Assembly (NCBI GenBank): GCA_039182715.1
Contig: JBCDBY010000296.1
Location: forward strand, 1-5,648
Direction of reading: 5' to 3'
DNA: 5,648 bases
From: JBCDBY01 sp039182715
Lineage (GTDB): Bacteria > Planctomycetota > PLA2
Positions 1 to 5,648 of this stretch are shown one piece after another; positions within the stretch are counted from its first letter, which is position 1, and every line of letters begins with the position of its first letter. Below the pieces are notes generated by a model that was given only the letters and a program-made list of their open reading frames with translations, did no database searches and was not told the DNA's origin. The position numbers and the translations under genes were made by a program.

Positions 1-2355
1 GATGGCCGTGCGCGCCCGCGCCTCGCGGAACAGCGCGCCGGCGACCGGCGAAACCGGCACCTCGACGCGACCGGGTCGCACGTCGGGCAGCAGCGCGCCG
101 GGCAGCGTCTCGGAGAACGCGTAGCTCCCCACGCGCGGCTCCAGCGCCACCACCTGCGCGAACACGGCGGCCGCACGCGCGGGATCCCGGCGCGCGAGCA
201 GTTCGCCGAGACGCAAGCGGACCGCGATGCCGCGCGCGACGTCGATCGCTTCCACGCGGCCCTTCTCCGGTACCCCGCGGTACCACTGCCTGGCACGGCA
301 GAGCGCAAGCCCCGCGCGGTAGCGGGCGATGGCTTCGTCGCCACGGCCCTGCCCCTCGGCCACGATGCCCATGTAGATCGGGATGCGCGCGTCCGCCGGA
401 TCGACGTTCCGCGCCCCCCGGAGCGCTTTCGTCGCGGCGGACCAGTCGCGCGCCATGATGCGATCCCAGGCGTGCCAGAGGTAGGCCGACGCCGTAGTGT
501 GCTCCAGGTTGCGACCCGCACTGGTGTGACGGATCCACTCGTCGATGCGACCGAGCCGGCCACAGACGTTGGCGAGGCTGTAGCGATAGGCGCGGTTGTC
601 CGGCGCGGCCTGGACGGCGGCAGCCCAGGACCGGTAGGCCTTTTCGTAGTTCTTCGTCCGCCACGCCAGCGAACCGACGAGATAGAGCCCCTCCGGCGTG
701 TCGCCGGAGACGGCGATGGCCTGCTTCGCGAGCTTCATCGCCTGCTGCAGGAACGCCGACGCCTGCCGGTCGTACTGGCGCGCCAGGCGCAGCTCCGCCG
801 CCGAGGGGTAACGCACGTAGTGGTAGCGCCAGCGCCCGACCACTTCCGACCAGCGATGCGTGCGGCGAAGCGCGGCCGCCGCCCCCGCCTTCTGATCGGC
901 CGCCGCCTTCAACGTGTGCGACAGCAGCTCGAGCGCTTCCGGCAACTTCGGGTCGCGCGCCAGCGCGCGCTTGAGGGAGATCTCCGCGTCACGCCACTTC
1001 CGCTCGCGCACGGCGAGCTTGGCGAATCCGAGGTGCGCCATGGCGTGACCGGAGTCGCGCTTCAGGGCCGCCGCGCAGAGCGTGCGCGCCTCTCCGAGTT
1101 CCTTGTCGCGCAGCGCCTGATTGGCCTCGCGATAGGGCGTGCCCCGGTGGTACTTCGCGGGCTCCTCCGGCTCGCGTCGTACGTCGGCTTCGTCGATGAG
1201 GAAGTGCGCGAGTGCGGTCATGCGACCGAGGTCGTCGGGCGCCGCCCGGTGCCGCCAGACGAGCGCGCGCTTCTTCTCCTGGTAGGTCTCCGCGCCGAAA
1301 CGACGCCCGTCGTTCGAGGCGAAGACGAGCCAGCGCGCGGCGTCGAGCAGGGCGTCGTCCGCCACGCCGCGGCCGGCATCCGCCACCAGCTTGTCGAGCA
1401 GCGCATCCGCCGACAGCGCGGGCTTCGCCTTCTCGGATTCGACGATGATGCCCTCGAGGCGGGCGGCCCAACCGTTCTCGTCCTGGGGCTGCAGCCGGCG
1501 CAGGATCGCGAGGTCGGCACGCGCGCGGTCGAACGAGCCTTCGCGCGCCGCCGCGATGCCGCGCTGCTGGTAGCCCGACGGCAGCGCGGTCAACCAGCTC
1601 AACGCGGTCGAAAGGCGGCGACGCCCCTGCTCGCGCATGCCGCGCCGGATCTGCGCCGCGCCGTGATAGGCGAGCACGGTCGGGTCGGCCGGATAGCTCC
1701 GGGCGACCGCGGCGAGGCTGCGCTCCGCCTCGACCGAGCGACCGGCGTGGAATCGGTCGTAGCCGCGACGGAACTCCGCCTTGCCGACGTCGCCCGCGAC
1801 ACGCGCGCGCTCCGCGAAGAGCCGAGCCAGGGTGGGGAACCGAAGGCGCTGCTCCGCGACCTGGGCGCGCAGCTGCTGCTGGTAGTCGCCCGGCACGCTG
1901 CGACCCATGACCGCATGGGCGTAGGTCTGACCGATCTCGAGATGCAGCTTCTCGTACGGGTCGCCGCTCTTCGGACCGACGACCATCATCGCGTTCTGCA
2001 CGTCGCCCTTCATGCGCAGCGCGAGCGCGTAGACGAGCTTGCTCTCGCGCTCGTTGCGCTGCAGATCGAACGCGCGACGCGCCTCGGCGACACCCTGGTC
2101 CACACGCTCCTGGAGCAGCTGCGACATCGCGAGCGCCCGCCGGAACGCGGCGCGGCTCGGGTTCGCCGCCACCGCCTTGGCAAGCGCCAGCTGCGCCGGC
2201 TCGTAGCGGGCGTCGGCCAGGGCCTCGAGCCCGTCGAGGTATTCGATGAACCCGGCGGGCGTCTCCACCGGCACGCCTAGCTTGTCCGCGGGCGGCGCGG
2301 GCTGCGCGCACACGGAGCTGCACAGAATCAGGAGAACTAGGCGTCCACACCGCAT
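1..2355 (-). CDS. Exported tetratricopeptide-repeat (TPR) protein, C-terminus cut by window edge
   Basis: Read from ATG at 2355 leftward, the frame stays open for 785 codons to base 1 with no stop, so the C-terminus lies outside. Residues 1-18 form a short signal peptide (MRCG, then a hydrophobic stretch LVLLILCSS) with a likely signal peptidase I site at VCA/QP; the cysteines there do not sit in a good lipobox. The mature part is almost wholly helical with TPR-like spacing. Units are visible near residues 36-69, 194-227, 263-292, 408-434, 437-471, 556-587, 624-654, 657-685 and 709-740, many ending in the typical Pro (DPKLPEA, APDN, VDPAD, LEPR). Residues 300-400 fit the repeat less well. TPR solenoids bind other proteins or peptides; here the site would be periplasmic or extracytoplasmic. 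No enzyme motif is seen. The start is fixed by GGGGGAGGT six bases upstream of ATG and an in-frame TAG at 2379-2377. It is divergent from the lipoprotein gene. The partner and process are unknown. Confidence 0.92.
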   Translation of the reverse strand, partial: MRCGRLVLLILCSSVCAQPAPPADKLGVPVETPAGFIEYLDGLEALADARYEPAQLALAKAVAANPSRAAFRRALAMSQLLQERVDQGVAEARRAFDLQRNERESKLVYALALRMKGDVQNAMMVVGPKSGDPYEKLHLEIGQTYAHAVMGRSVPGDYQQQLRAQVAEQRLRFPTLARLFAERARVAGDVGKAEFRRGYDRFHAGRSVEAERSLAAVARSYPADPTVLAYHGAAQIRRGMREQGRRRLSTALSWLTALPSGYQQRGIAAAREGSFDRARADLAILRRLQPQDENGWAARLEGIIVESEKAKPALSADALLDKLVADAGRGVADDALLDAARWLVFASNDGRRFGAETYQEKKRALVWRHRAAPDDLGRMTALAHFLIDEADVRREPEEPAKYHRGTPYREANQALRDKELGEARTLCAAALKRDSGHAMAHLGFAKLAVRERKWRDAEISLKRALARDPKLPEALELLSHTLKAAADQKAGAAAALRRTHRWSEVVGRWRYHYVRYPSAAELRLARQYDRQASAFLQQAMKLAKQAIAVSGDTPEGLYLVGSLAWRTKNYEKAYRSWAAAVQAAPDNRAYRYSLANVCGRLGRIDEWIRHTSAGRNLEHTTASAYLWHAWDRIMARDWSAATKALRGARNVDPADARIPIYMGIVAEGQGRGDEAIARYRAGLALCRARQWYRGVPEKGRVEAIDVARGIAVRLRLGELLARRDPARAAAVFAQVVALEPRVGSYAFSETLPGALLPDVRPGRVEVPVSPVAGALFREARARTAI

Positions 2356-2360
2356 GACCG

Positions 2361-2369
2361 ACCTCCCCC
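2361..2369 (-). promoter_or_regulatory. Shine-Dalgarno of the TPR gene
   Basis: On the minus strand the bases read GGGGGAGGT, with the GGAGG core six bases before ATG at 2355. This is a strong site. With the in-frame TAG only seven codons further upstream, it settles the start of a gene whose other end is not visible. Confidence 0.8.
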
Positions 2370-2461
2370 AGCAACTCTAGCGCCGAAGCTGCGGCGGTGT
2401 CGCCGACAACTTTCGTTTGACTCGCGATTTGCTGGCCGTCGAGGCGATTCGAATTCTCCGC

Positions 2462-2470
2462 TGCTACGAT
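2462..2470 (+). promoter_or_regulatory. Candidate extended -10 element for the lipoprotein gene
   Basis: TGCTACGAT matches the TGn extension plus a 4/6 match to TATAAT (TACGAT). It lies 25 bases upstream of ATG 2496 and ahead of the Shine-Dalgarno. No -35 hexamer is recognisable 16-18 bases upstream, where the sequence is GGCG-rich. It is a weak call, offered as the best promoter-like match on this strand. Confidence 0.22.
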
Positions 2471-2495
2471 CCATCCGGTTGATTGGGAGGTCTCC

Positions 2496-4853
2496 ATGAG
2501 GGAACACGGTGTCCATCGAGGAATTCTGTTCGCGGCGCTTCTGTTCGCGGTATCCATGCTCGGCTGCGGGAGCGATGACCCGCCCGGCCCCGCGCCCGGA
2601 AGCGGGGATCGGAAGCCCAAGCCGCAAGGGGAACTGGTCGACGATGTCGACGACCTCGTCGGGGTCTGGTTCCGCAAGACCGAGGGCCCGCTCATCGGCA
2701 TGGAGTTCACGGCGTCGGGCAAAGTGATCCTGACCGGCGGTCGCGCTCGGGGCACGCGCATCGGAGGCAGCCAGACTCTCGACTACGTCCTGATGGAGGG
2801 CGGACGCGTCAGTATGTCGACGCCCCGCGGACGCACGCGCATCCTGCAGATCAAGGTCTCGAGCGACGAGCTCTACATCGATCCCGAGGACGCCAAGCGC
2901 GAGTCCGACAAGCAGCTCTTCCGGCGGCTCGAGGACGAAACCCTCGCGCAGGCGCTCGAAAAGGAAGTCGCGAGGATGCAAGCCCGCGATCAGGCGCGGC
3001 TGGACGAGGTCCGCGCCATGCTTCGGGACGGGTCCCACGTCATCGTCGCCGGAGATCGCACGTTCCTCGCGTTCACGCTCGACCGGGACGACGCCGGCGC
3101 GCTCCGGGGCACCGGCTTCCGCATGGACCCGCCGGCGCAGCAGGAGGTCGAGGCGCGCATCTCGAAGACCGCGGTGGCGATCCGGTTCGGCCGGGTGGTT
3201 CGCCCGGCCGGCATGGCGCCTCCGGCGCCGCCGAGCATCTCGTTCCGCATCGAGGGGGAGCCCGGCGAGGTAAAGCTCACGGGCCAGGTGCACGACCCCG
3301 CGACGAAGAAGCTGGTGCCCGCCACCCTCCGGAGAGAGGACGGCGAACTGGCGGCGTGCAAAGCGAAGCTCGACGAGGCCGAGGCGAAGGAGCTCGCCGA
3401 GACCGAGGCGTTCACCACGCTTCTCCGTCGCTACGCCCGCCTGGAGGGCGAGTGCCGCGGCATCGACGGCAAGCCGCTCGCCGTGGTTCTGCGTGTTGCG
3501 CGCAAGGGGCCCAAGAGCTACGCCGGCGGGAGTTCGAACCTGCGGCTCACGCGCAAGGAGGGCAAGGTCATCGGCCAGCTGCACGCCTCGGCCCAGGGCC
3601 AGAAGATCGTCGCGGAACTCGAGCCGGACGGGAGCGGTGGCCTCAAGGGCATGGCCCAGGTATCGGGCCGCCTCCCCACGCCGATGTCGCTCAAGGTCGT
3701 CGAGACCATGGACGAAGCGGAGTACGAGGCCGCGGGCAAGCGCGTCATCGCCGTGCTGAAGAATCGCCTGCGCGACGGGCTGAAGCTGCGGGGCGCGGTG
3801 CGGGGCGGGTTCCCGCAGTACGGTCAACGAGCCGCCGTGAAGCAGACGATCCCCGTGGAGATGCTCGTGTACGTCACGGAGGCGGGCGTGGTGACCGGTT
3901 CGGCCACCTATCCGACGCTTGCGGGCCGCATCGAACTGAGCGGCAAGCTGGTCGAATCGGGCATCGACAGCCACCTGCACATCACGGGAGCGGTCCGACG
4001 GGCGCCGCAGACCTTCGCGTGGGCCGCCCGCCAGCAGATGTGGCTCTACGTCGATGCGCCCGATCCGCTTCGCTTTCGCGGCGTCTGGACGACGGCGCGC
4101 TCGCCGTCCGAGATCCTGCTGACCCCGCCCACGGCGGAGCACCGTGCGTCCGATCGCGCCGAGATCGAAAAGCACCTCACCGAGGGACAGACGTTCGTGG
4201 CGCGCGTCCCGGTCGCGCGCGAACCGGTGCTCGTGAGCCTCAAGCTCGATCCCGCGACCGGTGCGGTCTCCGGCACGCTCGGATCGGGCCACCTGCGCCC
4301 GACCAGCCTCGCCGGCCCCGGCACGTTCAGCGGCACGATTCGCGAGACGGACTACGCGTGCGAGCTGGCGTTGAAGTACCAGCACCAGAACAAGCGCTAC
4401 GCCCCGACGGACTACGTCTTCCGGCTGTTCGAGGCCGACGGCGTCGTCCTGCTGGCGGGGCCGTGGATCGCGCGCGAACAGATGGCGTTCGGGTTGCAGT
4501 TCGAACTCGCGTCGGAGGAACAGAAGCGCGAGGCGCGCATCCACGCCAAGGCACTCGAACTCAAGGCGACGAATCGTCCGGTCGGCCGCAAGCCGGGCGA
4601 TGTCGCGATCCTGCTAGCGCGCGGCGACACACGCGGCGCCGTGTACGGCAGCGGTCCGTATACCGCGAACAGCAACGCGATTGCGGCGGCCGTGCATGCG
4701 GGCCTCCTCAAGAAGGGCGAGCTCGGCCTTATTCGCATCAAGTACAGCGAGGGCCTGGACGAGTATGCGCCGTCGAATCAGAACGGCGTGCAGACCCGCG
4801 CCACGGCCAAGTACCGCCTCAGCTTCGAGCTCGAAAAGATCGAAGTGGAGTAG
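2496..4853 (+). CDS. Large LCCL-domain lipoprotein with repeated beta-rich modules
   Basis: A complete 785-residue protein from ATG 2496, with GGGAGG five bases upstream and an in-frame TGA at 2418-2420. The N-terminus is a lipoprotein signal: HRGILFAALLFAVS, then MLGC, giving lipid-modified Cys24. Gly at +2 favours the outer membrane if Lol rules apply. Residues 25-45 are a Pro/Gly/Lys linker. Residues 54-128 look like a small lipocalin-type domain (GVWFRK, MEFTASGKV, DELYI). Residues 142-671 contain four units, each a charged helix (starting near 142, 285, 405 and 548) followed by a beta-rich block with a DG/EG entry and a GxVxG turn. A fifth helix (672-690) leads into an LCCL domain at about 707-780, recognised from GSGPYTANSNAIAAAVHAG (718-736), NGVQTR (763-768) and the closing SFEL. 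The usual LCCL cysteines are absent; cysteines occur only at 24, 288, 320 and 622. No catalytic site is seen. A surface binding or envelope role is inferred; the ligand is unknown. Confidence 0.95.
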   Translation: MREHGVHRGILFAALLFAVSMLGCGSDDPPGPAPGSGDRKPKPQGELVDDVDDLVGVWFRKTEGPLIGMEFTASGKVILTGGRARGTRIGGSQTLDYVLMEGGRVSMSTPRGRTRILQIKVSSDELYIDPEDAKRESDKQLFRRLEDETLAQALEKEVARMQARDQARLDEVRAMLRDGSHVIVAGDRTFLAFTLDRDDAGALRGTGFRMDPPAQQEVEARISKTAVAIRFGRVVRPAGMAPPAPPSISFRIEGEPGEVKLTGQVHDPATKKLVPATLRREDGELAACKAKLDEAEAKELAETEAFTTLLRRYARLEGECRGIDGKPLAVVLRVARKGPKSYAGGSSNLRLTRKEGKVIGQLHASAQGQKIVAELEPDGSGGLKGMAQVSGRLPTPMSLKVVETMDEAEYEAAGKRVIAVLKNRLRDGLKLRGAVRGGFPQYGQRAAVKQTIPVEMLVYVTEAGVVTGSATYPTLAGRIELSGKLVESGIDSHLHITGAVRRAPQTFAWAARQQMWLYVDAPDPLRFRGVWTTARSPSEILLTPPTAEHRASDRAEIEKHLTEGQTFVARVPVAREPVLVSLKLDPATGAVSGTLGSGHLRPTSLAGPGTFSGTIRETDYACELALKYQHQNKRYAPTDYVFRLFEADGVVLLAGPWIAREQMAFGLQFELASEEQKREARIHAKALELKATNRPVGRKPGDVAILLARGDTRGAVYGSGPYTANSNAIAAAVHAGLLKKGELGLIRIKYSEGLDEYAPSNQNGVQTRATAKYRLSFELEKIEVE
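2919..4508 (+). repeat. Four divergent helix-plus-beta protein modules within the lipoprotein
   Basis: This covers residues 142-671 of the lipoprotein. Charged, Ala/Glu/Arg-rich helices begin near residues 142, 285, 405 and 548, so the period is about 120-143 residues. Each helix ends at a short acidic-Gly turn (RDGSHV 177-182, LEGECR 316-321, RDGLKL 426-431, TEGQTF 562-567). Strand-rich sequence follows, with alternating hydrophobics and a GxVxG-type turn (GALRGT, GKVIG, GVVTG, GAVSG), then a second group of strands. Identity between units is low, so this is a structural repeat read by pattern, not a DNA repeat. Confidence 0.5.
4614..4835 (+). other. LCCL domain region of the lipoprotein
   Basis: This covers residues 707-780. 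The sequence matches the family signature: V-x-G-[ST]-G-x-Y-T-x-[DN]-S-x-I-x-x-A-A-[VI]-H-A-G, then a strand pair (LGLIRIKY), then NGV followed by a polar segment and a hydrophobic SF ending. LCCL domains were named from Limulus factor C, Coch-5b2 and Lgl1 and are autonomous extracellular folds usually held by two disulphides. Here the position that is normally Cys after S-x-I is Ala, and no Cys occurs from 623 to the C-terminus. The fold must therefore be stabilised in another way. Confidence 0.85.
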
Positions 4854-5648
4854 CTAGCGGCCCGCGAGGTCGGTCCAGTCGAGTTCGACGGCCTCGCGGG
4901 TGCCGAGCTCGTAGAGGATGTCGCGCAGGATCTCATTGCCTCGCACGGCGACGAGGCGGTAGGTCCCGGGCGGAAGCGCGGGCGGCTGCACCACGCCCTT
5001 GCGGTCGCGAATCGCATGCGCCATCTGTTCGGAGTCGGGGAGGTAGACGCGCGCGTGGAGCTGGTGGTCCTCCGGGGGGAGCCGAATCGCGAGCCGGATG
5101 CCCCGCGGGAGCCGGACCTTCGTCGGCGTCGCGCGGTCCAATCGCGGTGTGACCGCGACGGTGCGGCGAAGCAGCGGATGTTCTGGGTCCCAGATACGGA
5201 GCCGAACGGGATGCAGGTCTAGGTCCGCCAGGCGCACCAGAGCGCCCGACGTGTGTCGGATGCGCGGCCGGCCGTCGCCGTCGAGTTCCTCGACATGCAC
5301 CCGCGCGGGCGGTCGGCCCACGGCATGAGTGACGTCGAGCGCCACGAGACCCGCGGGCGCCGGCTCGAGGCGAATGCGGAGATCGGTGATGCCGGCGGTC
5401 GAACGCCACGGGTCGATCGTGCGAGACACGCGACGATAGCCCGGTGCGTATACGTGCACGCCCAACCGCGCCGTCGGCGGCATCTCGATGAGATGCGGCA
5501 TCGAGATCGGATGCGTCCCGTCGCTGTAGGCCCGCGGGAACGGCGAATCGAGTTGAATCGCGATCGCTTCGACCGGCTCCCCGCGGTCGTTCTCGACGAG
5601 GAGTCGGAGCCAGGTCGCGGTTTCGATGACGACCCGCAGATCGCGCAC
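4854..5648 (-). CDS. Carboxypeptidase-regulatory-like beta-sandwich repeat protein, N-terminus cut by window edge
   Basis: The frame is open from the right edge to TAG at 4856-4854, giving 264 residues. The edge codon is GTG, but no upstream sequence or signal peptide is visible, so it is probably an internal Val of a longer protein. Three beta-sandwich-like modules can be read. Module 1 is about residues 13-94, with the characteristic LRLLVENDRGEPVEAIAIQL entry and VYAPGYRR. Module 2 is about 98-180 (GLVALDVTHAVGRPPARVHV through VRLRIWDPEH). Module 3 is about 181-258, ending with the typical LPPGTYRLVAV motif at 225-235. This pattern (V.D..G.PV at the entry and LPPGTY near the exit) is that of the carboxypeptidase regulatory-like/prealbumin-like fold. 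That fold is non-catalytic and common in large secreted or surface proteins. No zinc-peptidase residues are present. Its stop codon directly abuts that of the convergent lipoprotein gene. The name of the whole protein cannot be given from this fragment. Confidence 0.88.
   Translation of the reverse strand: MRDLRVVIETATWLRLLVENDRGEPVEAIAIQLDSPFPRAYSDGTHPISMPHLIEMPPTARLGVHVYAPGYRRVSRTIDPWRSTAGITDLRIRLEPAPAGLVALDVTHAVGRPPARVHVEELDGDGRPRIRHTSGALVRLADLDLHPVRLRIWDPEHPLLRRTVAVTPRLDRATPTKVRLPRGIRLAIRLPPEDHQLHARVYLPDSEQMAHAIRDRKGVVQPPALPPGTYRLVAVRGNEILRDILYELGTREAVELDWTDLAGR
4860..4901 (+). terminator. Hairpin just downstream of the lipoprotein stop (possible terminator)
   Basis: CCCGCGAGG (4861-4869) and CCTCGCGGG (4892-4900) form a perfect 9-bp GC-rich inverted repeat with a 22-base spacer. 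G-T wobbles and two more pairs can extend the stem at both ends. It begins six bases after the gene 2 stop, where a 3' end structure would be expected. No T-run follows, so it is not a classical intrinsic terminator. It also lies wholly inside the last codons of the convergent gene, so codon constraint or chance in GC-rich DNA could explain it. Confidence 0.3.

Larger units (their letters stand above)
2356..2495. promoter_or_regulatory. Divergent intergenic region with both promoters
   Basis: These 140 bases separate the two divergent starts and are the only substantial non-coding DNA in the window, so promoters for both genes should lie here unless transcription reads in. The stretch 2408-2456 is visibly richer in A/T than its surroundings. 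A good -35-like TTGACT (2417-2422, plus strand) has no matching -10 at normal spacing. An extended -10-like TGCTACGAT (2462-2470) sits 25 bases before the gene 2 start but has no -35 partner. An 8-bp palindrome ATTCGAAT lies at 2447-2454. Near the TPR gene, three short blocks CGCCG (2381-2385), CGGCG (2392-2396) and CGCCG (2401-2405) could form two mutually exclusive 5-bp hairpins. No complete sigma-70 promoter or known operator was recognised. Confidence 0.5.

Noticed and set aside
11..110. Short direct repeat CAGCGCGCCGG near the left edge
   Set aside because: Eleven bases of G/C in a GC-rich coding region, in different protein contexts; consistent with composition alone.
472..2280. 602-codon plus-strand open frame opposite the TPR gene
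   Set aside because: Its translation is dominated by Arg, Ala, Leu and Val with no domain or signal, and it has no Shine-Dalgarno. The minus strand here has a signal peptide, TPR periodicity and a good start. Long antisense frames are expected in GC-rich coding DNA.
2417..2470. TTGACT (2417-2422) plus TACGAT (2465-2470) as one sigma-70 promoter
   Set aside because: The two hexamers are 42 bases apart, far beyond the 16-18 expected, so they cannot form one promoter.
989..2761. 590-codon minus-strand open frame crossing the divergent spacer
   Set aside because: It begins inside the lipoprotein gene, crosses both real start sites and then runs out of frame within the TPR gene as a low-complexity Arg/Ala/Gly sequence. 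This is a frame shadow.
2337..4544. 735-codon minus-strand open frame opposite the lipoprotein gene
   Set aside because: Rich in Arg, His and Asp with no recognisable domain. It runs through the intergenic region into the start of the TPR gene, which argues against a real gene. The lipobox and LCCL domain show that the plus strand codes.
3356..5152. 598-codon plus-strand open frame overlapping the lipoprotein gene and gene 3
   Set aside because: Extremely Arg/Gly/Pro-rich, crosses the stop junction of two supported genes and has no motif. This is a frame shadow of GC-rich DNA.
4854..5648. Gene 3 as an active carboxypeptidase
   Set aside because: Only the regulatory-like beta-sandwich pattern is present. 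No HxxE zinc-binding motif or peptidase core is seen in the visible part.

Overview
The window is GC-rich (roughly two thirds by eye). It holds three protein-coding genes and almost no non-coding DNA. Gene 1 is on the minus strand (1-2355, running off the left edge), gene 2 is on the plus strand (2496-4853, complete), and gene 3 is on the minus strand (4854-5648, running off the right edge). I found no tRNA, rRNA, CRISPR array, insertion sequence or attachment site. The mix of an exported TPR solenoid, a large LCCL-domain lipoprotein and a protein of stacked carboxypeptidase-regulatory-like beta-sandwiches suggests a Gram-negative-type bacterium with many surface proteins. A high-GC planctomycete is my best guess, with Myxococcota or Acidobacteriota as alternatives. 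This is inference from gene content, since no phylogenetic marker is present.

Layout. Gene 1 and gene 2 are divergent and share a 140-bp intergenic region (2356-2495) that must carry both promoters. Each gene has a strong Shine-Dalgarno and a start codon fixed by upstream in-frame stops. Gene 1 encodes a signal peptide followed by at least ten TPR-like helical repeats; 785 codons lie in the window with no stop. Gene 2 encodes a 785-residue lipoprotein. It has a lipidated Cys24, a lipocalin-like N-terminal domain, four units that each pair a charged helix with a beta-rich block, and a C-terminal LCCL domain with no cysteines. Gene 3 is the C-terminal part of a beta-sandwich repeat protein. It converges on gene 2 so tightly that the two stop codons abut (TAGCTA), and its last codons contain a 9-bp perfect inverted repeat just after the gene 2 stop.

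How they work together. Two of the three products carry export signals and all three are built from protein- or ligand-binding scaffolds. No catalytic motif, transporter, regulator or defence/mobile signature was recognised. The divergent pair may be co-regulated and may act together at the envelope, but this is inferred from arrangement alone. The most unusual item is the architecture of gene 2: a repeat lipoprotein ending in a disulphide-free LCCL domain.
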